Below are positions 45,870 to 57,238 of a stretch of DNA of 64,000 nucleotides, in pieces. The stretch's first letter is position 1. Each line of letters starts with the position of its first letter. The DNA lies in contig OX392529.1 in NCBI GenBank assembly GCA_947623455.1, forward strand, positions 59,105,186-59,169,185, in the 5' to 3' direction. Below the pieces are notes generated by a model. It made no database searches and was not told where the DNA came from. It saw only the letters and a list, made by a program, of their open reading frames with translations. The stretch is from Mimachlamys varia (taxonomy: Eukaryota > Mollusca > Bivalvia > Pectinida > Pectinidae). The position numbers were made by a program, and so were the translations under genes.

Positions 45870-46269
45870 GCTTATAATCTATGCTGACAATTGCATTATT
45901 GATTCCATCATGATCACTGTACTTAGCCGGAGCTAATTCCTGTAGGGACTACAAACGTATGAAACACTTCGTGATAGGCTGATTTAGTTGTGTGAGTCCT
46001 TAATGCAAAATCTGAAATACTTATTTAGTAACGTTTTATAGATTATCATTACTGTAAATTATATCTAAATGATTTTTTATACAAAATCCGCGAACAGACC
46101 AATACGGTACCGTAGTTAGCGTCTCAAATTTCTTAAAGTTGCATTTATGAATATTGGTATATTTTAAGGATTTATTTGGTGAAAAGACCTATTATTTCTG
46201 TTATGTTTATTACTAGGGATATTCTGTATGTGTTTTGTTTGTTATTATTCAGCTGACGTTTCTTTCTCA

Positions 46270-48470
46270 TGACTTGAAGACGAGGACCCCCAGGTGATCA
46301 TGAGCGGCCGTGTTTTAATGTAACTAAGCAAAAATCAGTTGCCTCCAAGAAACCTTGGTTTGATTTTACTTGTAAAATGCTAGAAATATACCGGCGTTGT
46401 AAAGGTCAGTACATACGGCATCGAAATGAGTATTTCCATAGTAAATATAAAGAATCTGAAAAGGCTTACAAGCATATTATGAATAACAGTATTGAAACTT
46501 TTAGATATGATATTCGAAAATAGTTGAAAGTTATAAAAAATAAAAATCCAAGAGATTATTGGAAGAAAAGAAAATAGAAAGGGACAATGCCAATAGATGC
46601 TTTCTTCTTCATTTTTTGTAATACTGATGTACCTGTAAGTTTTAGTGACTCTAACAATGCTTTTTTAAAAATTCTGATATAACAAAGGATGAGGTTGAAA
46701 AAGATATAAGGTCGGTGAAAAATAATAAATCATGTTCTAATGACAATATTATAAATGAATATATCAAATATGCAGCTGAGAAAATGACGGACTTGTATGT
46801 GAAAATATTTAATATTGTTTTTAATAGTGGCAATTTCCCTGCAAACTGATTTACAGGTAGCATTGTTCCAATTTTTAAAAATAACGGTTCATCTACGGAA
46901 CCTAATAATTATAGGCCAATTATAATTGTCATTTGTATGGAAAAAACTGTTCACGAATATACTCAACTAACGGCTAAAGAAATATTCAGAGGATGTCAGG
47001 TTAATATGTGAAAACCAGTCAGGTAAAACAAATATTCGACGATTGATAATATTCTTGTTCTTCAATCTTTGATTAGCTTGACACAAATGATGAAAAGCAA
47101 GTTATATTGTATATTCGTTGACTTTGAAAATCCTTCGATAGAGCATGGCGAAAAGGCCTTTGGAACAAAATGTTAATAAGTGGAATTAATGGGAAAATAT
47201 TTAAGGTAATTTTTAACATGTATCAAGGCATTAAAATCAAACGTGATTTTTAATGGTGAGTTTTCTGGCTACCTCCCATGTGAAAATGGTTTGAGACAAG
47301 GGGGAAATCTATCTCCATTTTTATTTAGTCTATACTTGAATGATCCTGAAGAGTTTATCACCAAAAATGACATTTAGGATTTTTGATAACGATTTTTGAT
47401 ATTTGGACAATCATGATATTTAGTCGTACAGGTTCTGTTAATGAAATGAATGAAATGAAGAAGTACAATTTCAAACAGGGTATTATAGCAATGTATGATG
47501 TTATTAAAAAAGGCAGACAACATAACTGATCGGTTCATTGATTTATTTGAAAAGATTGTTAAGCAAATTTTACTGTATGGTTGTGACGTTTGAGGTTTTA
47601 CAAACCTAAACGCAATCGAACGTGTACACTTAAAGTTTTATAAACTATTACTTGGATTATAAGCAGCACACCCAATTGTATTGTATATGGGGAAGTTGGT
47701 GCAACTCCACTGGAAATATCAGTTAAAACAAGAGTAATGGCATATTGGTCACAGCTGACCAATTCTAAATCAAGTAAAATGAATAGCATACTGTATAAGC
47801 TTATTTGTTACAATCATCATTTTAACGATATACCTGCTATATACATAAGTTTTGTTAAACATATTTTAAATTAATGTGGTATGAGTTACTTATGGAATAG
47901 GCAATATATTTCTGAATGTAAACCTGTATGGCTAACATAATTATGTGATTAGACTAAGATTGTATGACCAGTACTTACAGAAATGGCAGAGTGATGAACA
48001 CGATTCATCTAAAGCTGTATGTTATGGAATTTTAAAGATAATTGTCATTTTGAAAATTATTTAGATGCCTCAACTAATAAAGATACAGTCACGTTTTGTA
48101 AATTCCGTACAACCAATCAGAAAAATCATTGTTGAAACTTGGAGATGGCACCGGCTTGAGTATAATAAAGAAAATGCCCACATTGTAATTGCAAACAAAT
48201 TGGTGAAGAATTTCACCACTTGAATGTACAACAATGTCTGCTTATAGAATTCTGTATTTACAGTATGTAGATACTATTGTTCCAGACCAAACTTTATTAC
48301 GTTTCATGAATTGATGAATTGATGAAGCTAATAGTAAAACATTAATGAAAATGTGTAATTTTATAAGAATAATTACCTCCATGATTTGTCCTCCTTGATA
48401 CAAATGTAAATGTAATATTTTGAAACTGTGCGATGTGTTGTGTTCTGTGTATAAATGAGCGTGGACTTCA
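46270..48470 (+). pseudogene. LINE relic C, ORF2 remains
   Basis: Plus-strand translations through many stops show the linker (KPWFDFTCKMLEIYRRCKG, SKYKESEKAYKHIMNN, about 46350-46500), RT fingers (IFNIVFNSGNFPAN, GSIVPIFKNNGSSTEPNNY, 46800-46920), a motif A trace (DFENPSIEHGEKAFGTKC region, about 47115-47170), a motif B trace (GENGLRQGGNLSPFLFSLYL, about 47280-47340), and C-terminal segments (FEKIVKQILLYGCDV, AIERVHLKFYKLLLGL, 47545-47660). YADD is not found. It is much more decayed than relic A. Confidence 0.82.
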
Positions 48471-49269
48471 TAAATACTTGTAGTTTATTCAAGCATGGTT
48501 GTTGTCAATCCCAGAACGAGGTTCCGCATACAGCAGGTCAAACCGATAATATTACAATCTCTTCCTTTTGAGTTCATAGAACACTGAATGTACAGTGGTT
48601 TTTGTTTTGTTTTTTGAAATGTCTACTGAATTGTCATTGGCTTACAAAAGCCACAATTTTTGGGGGGTTATCTATTCTCTCCAAATGTTTAATTGTATAA
48701 TATAGAACTTGCGTAAATTGCGAAAATCCTAGCACATTATCGCCGAATAAAACCACATTTGTCTTTCAACAAAATCACACACAATAACAGTATTGACTAG
48801 AACTTGAAATAGAAAACTTTTATCAAATAACCAAAGTTCTTTTACTCTTCCTCCTGGAATTTTCGTTATCTATTGATTGTATTCACATTGTATGAATTTT
48901 AAAAAATTGGAAAAAAATATTTTCACACTTGATATCAAAATGTCAGATACATGTGAATCAAGCCAAACAATAATTAGGAAAGGGTAGACTGCCTCACCCA
49001 TCTAAATTCACACAATATGGGGATTTTTCTGCCACTTAAGACATATAATCACGATACTTTAGTGGTTTGTTCACAACACAACCACTCCTTGTCAGCAACA
49101 CTGGATCATTGTTATGAGTTCGACTCTGATAATTAAAACATAATCTTACATAATAATAATAATTAGCTCGTGTTTGGACTAATTTCTAAATGAAATACAT
49201 TTTCTGAAATGTTATGCTAAGAAGAAAAATCAAGGTCTCGATTGTGTCAATTAACCGAAAATAAATAAG
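48471..49269. other. No recognisable gene
   Basis: AT-rich sequence between LINE relic C and the PLE. No convincing ORF, repeat or hairpin noticed. Confidence 0.4.
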
Positions 49270-50800
49270 AAAATAAGCGTTAACAAAATCATAATTCAAA
49301 CTCAAAATCGATTAAACCAGGGGCAAAATATGACCAAAGGGAATTCACATGGATATCCTTGCAAAAGTACAAGATAATAAGACCAGGTGTTCCGGAAGAG
49401 TAAGCGTCTTCTGCTTCATCGACGACACCCGCCATGTAAATCTTTGTCACATTAAAGTAAACATCAAGTTCTCAAAATGATAACCGAGTATCATTGTCAA
49501 TCACAACAAGTAAACACACTAATGAGCATACTCAAAAATGTCCATTTTCTTATCACTGAAAGATACAGAATATTTTTCAATGAGACAAAGATGGCGACCA
49601 TAAAACTTGCCCATAGTTTTGATCAACCTGCATCACTCGAATCCTTGTGTTGTTAGTTTGTTTTTCAGCAGTCGACATCGATCACGGAAATCCCGGCATT
49701 TAGAGCAATCCCTAGAATATCGAATCAGCTGCGATATGTAAACACCATAGGTTGGAGAAGCAGGGATGTTACTATCAAGAAATGGAAAGTTCGCGATCGG
49801 AAAATTGAATTAATCACGTTTATCGAATATCTTAAGCTGTCCATGTTGGTCGTTGTTTAAGTAGAGATCGAGGTAAGCAGCTGATATAGAACAGTCTGTT
49901 GTGTCCTTTATTTCAAGTTCAGAAGGGTATATACGATCAACGTGGTCAGCAAACTTCTTGTTGTTCATAGACAACGCATCGTCGATTTATCTTAAAATGA
50001 AATTCAAGGTTTTTGTTACCTGTCCTGATAAGCTCTTCAACAAATTCAGCCTTGTATGAAAACAAAAACAAATCAGCTAAGAGTAGGGCACAGTTTGTAC
50101 CTATGGGAATGCCAACAGTCTGCTGGGAAATCTTTCCTCCGAACTCAACAAAAAAGATTGTCGACCAGGAATTCAATCGTCCTTACAATATTTTCTTTAG
50201 TTTATTTCCTCTTAGCTAGCTTTTGTCGTGTTTTCAAAATGTATGCCCCAAGATAGCTCACTACCATATATTTGTATCGTCGTGGAAAAGAAAGTTCTCA
50301 TGACAAGAGATCGATGACGTTCCTTCAATTTTGTATGAGGTATGGTAGTGTACAGGGTGGAAAAATCAAATGTTTGGACCGAAAAGACATTTTTTAGGAG
50401 GGGGTGTTCAAGATTGATCAAAAGATCTTTTGAGTTTTTCAAAATCCACATCACATTAATTCCACTTCTTGAGTACACAAAGTCACAATAAGACTGAAGC
50501 CCTGATTTAACGGTACTAAGAATGGTAGTTAGAAGTTTTTATAATGGCTTGGTCAAGCAATTAGCAGTGCCAGCGATAAAACGTTGCTTATAAGGATCCT
50601 TGTGTAGTTTCGGTATCCAGTAAAGACAAGGTAGGTCAGCGTCTTGCTCATTAACCGGTACTTGGAAAGATTGTAATACAGAAGGATGGTTCGACAGTAT
50701 TGCATCTTTCGAAAAACCGGTCAATATGTAAGTAGGGTTACCTATCAAGCCAGGCCTAGTTCTTTTTGCAAGCAATGAATGTAATAGCGAATCGTCAGTA
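49270..50800 (-). pseudogene. Penelope-like element fragment g: most complete reverse transcriptase
   Basis: Minus strand, several frames. 50775-50539: LPCLYWIPKLHKDPYKQRFI, an RT motif diagnostic of PLEs. 50478-50212: the motif A region SVQTFDFSTLYTTIPHTKL. 50176-49946: GGKISQQTVGIPIGTNCA and LLADLFLFSYKAEF (motif B). Just after, in another frame, the catalytic YIDD reads as stop-IDD (Tyr codon to TAA, about 49979-49991), followed by ALSMNNKKFADHVDRIYPSE and AAYLDLYLNNDQHG. 49860-49560 holds SNIPASPTYGVYISQL-like and KFYGRH sequence, then the shared spacer (about 49440-49390). It has no GIY-YIG domain. Confidence 0.9.
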
Positions 50801-51395
50801 AGACTGTTTACACCTAAAAACGCCAGTCAGACTCTTTGCATCTAAAAACGTCTGTAAAACTGTTTACATCTAAATACGTCAGTCAGACTGTTTACATCTA
50901 AATACGTCAGTCAGACTGTTTACATCTAAATACGTCAGTCAGACTGTTTACATCTAAAAACGCCAATGAGACCGTTTACATTTAAAAACATCAGTAAGAC
51001 TGTTTACATTTAAAAACATCAGTAAGACTGTTTACATTTAAAAACGTCAGTAAGACTGTTTACCCATAAAAACGCCAGTAAGACTGTTTACATCTAAAAA
51101 CGCCAGTAAGACTGTTTACATCTAAAAACGCCAGTAAGACTGTTTACATATAAAAACGCCAGTAAGACTGTTTACACATAAATACGTCAGTTAGACTCTT
51201 TACATCTAAAAACGTCAGTTAGATTGTTTACACATAAAAACGCCTGTAAGACTGTTTACATCTAAAAACGCCAGTTAGACTGTTTACACATAAATACGTC
51301 AGTTAGACTCTTTACATCTAAACAAGACTGTTTACACCTAAGTGCCAGTAAAACTATTTACACTTAAGTACGCCATAGAAACTATTTACGCTAAT
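50796..51395. repeat. 28-bp minisatellite, about 20 copies
   Basis: The unit is AGTCAGACTGTTTACATCTA then AAAACGCC. Variants are AAATACGTC, TTTAAAAACATC and CACATAAAAACGCC. It becomes irregular after about 51310. It begins immediately after the PLE RT fragment. Confidence 0.93.
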
Positions 51396-52815
51396 AGACC
51401 GATTATTTTGCTTCGCCTTTACCACGCTATATTTGTAGTGGATTCATTGTTCATGAGTTAAATCACAAAAACAGTACACTGGCGTATGAAGCACACGCTC
51501 TTCCGGCCAATTACCTGTACATAGTAATAAGGTACCAGGTAGTGATTGCGGTTAGTGATTAGACCCGAGCAATTATCGTAATAAATGCAATGAAAACATC
51601 ATATAAAGCTACGAGCACTTTCCATACGAAATTCTCATTTGATCTGACGTATTGAACATTACCTACAAAGACGTCTATTAAAACGTGAATTGCGTGGATT
51701 TCGTGATGTTGGCCATTTTTTTCTTTGTTGAGATATAAAGCACGTTAAATATCTTCCTTTTCAGAAGAGAGTGTCTTCCCTTAGTTATTATACATTTTCG
51801 TTTGTTCTCTGGATAATAGTCGACTCTAGGTACAAATAATCTATCGATTCATTTCAAATTAGCTTTGGTGACAAATAATGATTTACGTTGGTACATATTG
51901 CAGGCGTCTCCTGACCGAAAGACGCCAGCAGTCTTCAGAGCAGTCTGGGCGACAAGTATCGTAGCATCAGACAGATATTAAAGCAGATCGTAGGGGCGCC
52001 CCAAACGGAAGTCAATAAAGATGATGAATGCCCGTCCCAGACTAACATCCAACGCTATCTATGCGGGATTTGCACAGCCGTCAGTTCGGGTTACAAGAGA
52101 GACGAAACGACGACACGTACTCGTCTCATTCGTCTTAGTTCCTGTCACCAAAATCACGTTCGCGTTTGACGACACCACCAGGCCAGGGGAATGATGACGA
52201 ACCGCTTTCGAAATATAAACTAGGCAATCCGATCTCAACATAGATAATTACGCACATTATTTTCAATTCAATTTTGACTGACGGGACTTAGTAGATAATC
52301 AATAAAGAAATTCGATCAACGTACACGTACAATCAGAAGTACTAGAAGTACTGAAGGGGGCGTCACTCGGATGTTTGGACATGGTAAACGAATGGAATGT
52401 AAAATGTGCATTTTTTAAATGCAATGTTAGATGCAAACACCAAAGAATATCAGTTTTAAGTACGAGATTAAACTTTTAGATACCAAAGTTTCAACGGGAA
52501 AGAGTAAATTGGGTGATTTAGTCTTAATCCATTCCGTTTAAAAATGTAAACAAATAGCCACGTCGACTGAGACATGCACACGTGCGTACATACAGGTAAG
52601 AAATCACCTACACATGTTGAATTTTATTTCTTTTGTGTGTAATCGATTGACTATATAAGTTTATATTTTGAGCCCTAATTAATATCCGTGTTTGCCATAG
52701 AAAATGTCAAATGTGTTTGGGTTGGCCTGTCACACTACAGCGAACCAGTGAACCATGGAAATCTATTTTAGTACTGGGAGATTACAAAAGGTCACGTGAT
52801 GGGTAACCTGTATTT
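51396..52815. other. No recognisable gene
   Basis: About 1.4 kb with only small open frames (for example 52059-52241, minus) that show no recognisable domain. Confidence 0.4.
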
Positions 52816-52816
52816 T

Positions 52817-52970
52817 TAGCTCGGGCAAGCGAGCGCGTAGCTTAGGTCGGTTTATAGCCCGGGCAAGCGATCGCGAAGCTTAGGTCGGTTTATAGCCCGG
52901 GCAAGCGATCGCGAAGCTTAGGTCGGTTTATAGCCCGGGCAAGCGAGCGCGAAGCTTAGGTCGGTTTAGG
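52817..52970. repeat. 38-bp CpG-rich tandem repeat, 4 copies
   Basis: The unit is TAGCCCGGGCAAGCGATCGC then GAAGCTTAGGTCGGTTTA. The first copy reads CTCGGG and GCGTAGC; the last reads GAGCGCGAAG. GC-rich islands stand out from the AT-rich flanks. It contains the palindromes CCCGGG and GCGATCGC. Confidence 0.92.
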
Positions 52971-53009
52971 CGGAAAGTTACCATACAACTTAACCTTAAT
53001 AGCTAACAA

Positions 53010-55115
53010 TTACGTTCCTCTATCCTTTAAAGGAGGTGTTATCTCCATTTTATATAAAGGCCATAATAAATCAAAAGTTGACCCGAGTAGTAATCGCGAA
53101 ATCAGTAATCGTTATGACCTGTAATCATGAGAAAATGTTTCTTAAAAGATGGAAGTCTGGAACTATTTTTTAACGTAAGTCCTTTACAAAATGGTGTTCA
53201 AAAACAAGTTAGCAGTATCATGACTTCCTTCTTGTTGCATAAAGCTAGTACTTTTGCCAAGTATATCGATAATAAGCTTTTCACTTGTTTTCTAGATACT
53301 TCTAAAGCTTTCCACTGTGTTTGGCACAACTGTCTTTACTTCAAAATGCACAATATGGGGTTTTCTATTAAATATATAAAATACTAGCATCGATGTTTAC
53401 AAATTTGCATCAAGGCTTCCAATCCAAATGGTTCGCATGGCTCGAACGAGGCAAGGGAGTACTGTATCTCTATGGATGTATACTTTGTACATAATCGATT
53501 TGTTCGAAAGTTTATGTAACTCTAATGTTGCAGTTTTCTTGATAATTTCAATGTCACTTGCCCTACACAGGCAGATGATATGGTTTTATTGGCGTATAAC
53601 AGATGTAATCTAGATAAATTAATGAATATGTGTTTCATGTACAGTTGTAAATGGAGGTTTTCTTCTAGTACTTCCAAAACACGCATTTTTTTTAATGAGT
53701 CGAAAACGGTGTATTCAAGATCTAAGCGAAAAAGGTTACATGGTTCGAAAGAAGTTAATGAACTAGAAAGTACAATACATGTTGGTGTCTATCTTGACAA
53801 ATATAAGCTAGGTCGTCCAAATGTAGACGATGTTGTTCTTTAGTTTAGAAGTTCATGCATTGGTTTTCACGGGTCCAGTTTGATAGGAGAAAATATCAAC
53901 CTTTTAATTGGTTTAATGCTGTATAGATCCATCCTTTTACCACGTGGTCTGTTCAGTTGTGAACTGTGGTTTCTTCTCTCCAGTTCGGCTTGGAGTCGTT
54001 TAGAAAAGATCCAAAATCTATGTGTAAAATTAATTAAATGTTTTGTTTTACGTACTAGGTCTGACATCTGTTTAGGAAAGCTCGGTCTAACATCTCTTTC
54101 AGTTAGAGTGAACCAATGTAAACTCTTTTGTTTAGGGTCACTGTGCTATCTTATGCCATATTGTGCCATTAAACAACTTTTTAACGCGTTTATTCCATAA
54201 GTCATATCATATTTACAAGTCAGAGTACTGATGGTGTAATTCCAAATGTACGGTTTATTGTACATAAGTATGGTCTACACGATTATTGTATGAATGTATC
54301 AACTCGGGTAAAGTTCCCGAGAAGGTTCAGTGGAAACAAAATGTTAAACAATCAATCTTGAGTAAGGAGGGGGATAATTGCAAAATCGATTGAGTACCTC
54401 CAGTGATTTTAGTCGTTTCAAAATTCTTCAGACCTCTTTAGTTCCCTCGCCACTTTACTTCTTATGTCAGTTTTCTAAACTTCGAGTTGGCGTAATTTGC
54501 CAGAAAGTTGCATAAAAATGAACAATTAGTCCGGACTGTGAATTTCCCTGTTTAAAATGTAATTGTTATGCTGAAGATGCTTCAGCACTCTGTTGCATTG
54601 GTTGTCGCCATCCCGAAATTGTAGATTTACGGGATGTTTTATTTTTGAAAAAATTGTGAATGGCTATCTTAGTTGCTGTTTATGTATATGTTGACAATTT
54701 AGAACGTGAAGGTTTTATTACTACGTTGTTAAGGACTGTTCCTTTTGAACTAAAACATATGTTTACTGACGAAAAAGACTTAACATCGTTCAGATTGAAT
54801 TGCTTTACGTTCATTGTCAAAGCGTCAGATTTAACATTTCAATAACTTGCAATCCCGAGCATATAATCTATGCTGTAAAACGCTACATTGTTTTGTAATG
54901 TTGTACCCCCCATCCCCCCTTTTTTGTTACTACCTTTTTCTCCGAGGAACTCGATTTTCAGCACATTTATTTGTCAATAATTGTTTTTCTACTTATGGTA
55001 TCATGTCATATAAATATTTCTTATTCACTAATTTTTCAATATATACATATTCACTTCGCTCCGCCTCAATGAAACTAGTGAACTCTGGTTGCTTTATTTC
55101 CCTATGAAGTAAGTG
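53010..55115 (+). pseudogene. LINE relic D, reverse transcriptase and C-terminal region
   Basis: The plus-strand translation starts with FKGGVISILYKGHNKSKVDP (about 53026-53085). Frame 53127-53387 carries the motif A region FTCFLDTSKAFHCVWHNCL (Asp kept, AFD changed to AFH). QADDMVLLA at about 53571-53597 is motif C (Tyr changed to Gln, both Asp kept). Then SCKWRFSSSTSKTRI, VGVYLDKYKLGRPNVDD, GLMLYRSILLPRGLFSCELW and WSRLEKIQNLCVKLIK (53880-54200), and decayed C-terminal parts. It is distinct in sequence from relics A to C. Confidence 0.85.
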
Positions 55116-55609
55116 CCTAGTGATGAATGAAGCTAGCTATCGGCTGTTCCGTGTATGTATGTATACATGCCGATAAGTGTGCAACAATGTTACAAAGGTA
55201 AAGCACAGTTCACTTCATTTGCGCGAGGGCCACTTGACTTAATTAGCCGATGCAAACAACAAAATAGACATTCACTCCTTAAATACAAATATGTAACTCT
55301 TCAATTATATGTAGGAAAACAGATATGAATGAATATCACCAAGTCGCAGGGGACATTTCGAGATAACATTTACATAATAACTTAACAAAATGGACGTTTC
55401 TAGTTTTCGTCATAAACAAGAATTGTCAAACTTTATCAAAATGTCGGCCAATTTAGAATATATAGGGGAATTTTCAAAATGGCGTACTACTTTAACGGAA
55501 GTGCTATCAAAAAATGGAATGTATCTAAATCATTGAAATGACAAACGGCATTGATCTGTAAACATTTTTTTATACATGTAGTAAAAATTGATAAGTTTTT
55601 CAAAATATA
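55116..55609. other. No recognisable gene
   Basis: Short AT-rich stretch. AAAATGGCG-type motifs near 55475 recall the repeat family at 6.3-9.2 kb, but the resemblance is weak. Confidence 0.35.
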
Positions 55610-55862
55610 ATTACTCGGTTCTCATTTTGAGGATTGATGCTTACTTGGATGTGACGAAGATTTACATTGCGGGTGTCGTCGAAGAAGCAGAAGACGCGTA
55701 TTCTTCCGGAACACCTGGTCTTATTCTCTTGTGCTTTTACGAGAGTCTCCATGTAAATCTCTCCTTTGTTCCTATTTTGCCTCTAGTTTAATCGATTTTG
55801 AGTTCGGATTATGGTTTTGTTGACGCTTTGGTATTCTCTGATTTTTTGATTTTTTTTTTTAC
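55610..55862 (+). pseudogene. Penelope-like element fragment h: 3' spacer only
   Basis: The open frame 55588-55791 translates as VLILRIDAYLDVTKIYIAGV, VEEAEDAYSSGTPGLILLCF and ESLHVNLSFVPILPLV. This is the same spacer as copies a, b and e, and it ends at TTTGGTATTCTCTGATTTTT (about 55835-55855). It is severely 5'-truncated. The conserved spacer frame across copies may reflect past coding or simply recent shared descent. Confidence 0.75.
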
Positions 55863-56405
55863 CTGTGGCTAGCGTTTTTACTCGACATATTTTGTATTAA
55901 CTTGTAGAAGAAAAACAGTTTTTCTCAGATGTATCTGCAATAATATACTTATGAAAATGCCGTAAGTTAAACGGCTTTTGTTTTGCCTCGACGATAGTCG
56001 AGAAAAGCGAGGTGTTGCTTTTCCGCCAGGGGCGGCCGGGGCGTCAACATTTTCGTAAAAGTCTACTTATCATAGTGTTATAATTATCCAATTGCATTGA
56101 AAGTTTGTCACATTACTCAAACCATCATACTTAAGACCTTATCTCAGTTTAAAAGAAATCGTATTACAGGTTTTGGTATTTTGGGACAAAATTAGTAATT
56201 TTGAGAATTTACGTTAAAGTCCATTGTCCTTTTTATTGTGTTACTGATATCCGATTAAATTAAAACTTTAAGTAGTTACTAATATCATCATACTGAACAT
56301 TGTCAACTTACTGAAATTTGAAGAAAATTTATTTGCAGGTTCTGCTATTTTTGGGCAAAAAACATGGACATTTTGAGAATTTGCGTTTAAGTCCACTGTT
56401 TATAG
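55863..56405. other. No recognisable gene
   Basis: AT-rich apart from a short GC-rich patch at about 55980-56045 (GCCTCGACGATAGTCGAG, GCGGCCGGGGCG) that contains a hairpin-like CTCGACGATAGTCGAG. No ORF of note. Confidence 0.45.
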
Positions 56406-56407
56406 TG

Positions 56408-56745
56408 TCACTGATACATGTACAAAGGGTGTTCGAAAACTTTTGAAAATAACCTGGTTTTTTTCAAAAGCGCTTATCAAGATTTTAAATCATTTGACTT
56501 GTTACTTTTAAATTATTCTCCTTTAAGTGGAACACACTGTTTCAATCTTTGAATCCACTTATAAACTATTTCCATACGACTCTTTATGTACAAAAATCAG
56601 AAACTGCAGATTCCAGTTCACTTCTAGACCTATATCTCCTACCAGGTAAATGTTTTGTTTATTATTTCGGAAATTGGAAAAAAATCACACGGGGCAAGGT
56701 CTGGACTGTATGGAGTGTGTGGTAATACATTGAACTTTTCCGACT
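56408..56745 (-). pseudogene. Mariner-like (Tc1/mariner) transposase relic, C-terminal part
   Basis: The minus-strand translation reads LPHTPYSPDLAPCDFFPISE (third catalytic Asp region of the DDD triad), then SRMEIVYKWIQRLKQCVPLK and a tail, across stops and a frame change. The plus-strand sequence AGGGTGTTCGAAAACTTTTG (about 56426-56445) lies where the terminal repeat would be. Only about a third of a transposase remains. Confidence 0.8.
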
Positions 56746-57238
56746 GTCACGGGGTGGGTGAAATTGGTCCGCCCCAAGGAATACACATTTCTTTACAAAC
56801 CAAACCATCTATATGACAAGGACACACAAGACATAGTGTCACCCTTCCACACATACATCTCTCATACTGATTCTCTAAAGATTTCTAAGCCCTAGAACCG
56901 ACCATATACGAGTAGCTATACCTATATCAGAGTCTACACAATTCTGTTTACTATACATGTAACACTATACGCGAAACAGTCTTTTATGCGAATGTCTGTC
57001 CACTCTGTGAAAATAGTTTTACAGACACTGCGCGATCCTTCCAATCTTCTTCTGTGAACACTAGTCATTCCTAGTCGAATCAAATTTGCATGGTCGACTC
57101 AAGGTCATAAAGCTGGCTCCTTTTGAGCCCTAGGTATCTTCGGACATAACGAGGTTACATCTACTCCCAAGTATCTTCATCCGCAACACTCTCTTGATAT
57201 ATTGTCCTCACTGTGGTCGAACGACACTGCTTAGGTTC
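56746..57238. other. No recognisable gene
   Basis: Unique-looking sequence between the mariner relic and the left arm of the 57.2/59.3 kb inverted pair. No ORF of note. Confidence 0.4.

Larger units (their letters stand above)
45231..46269. other. No recognisable gene outside the inverted repeats
   Basis: AT-rich sequence around the two inverted repeats listed separately. No ORF of note. Confidence 0.4.
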
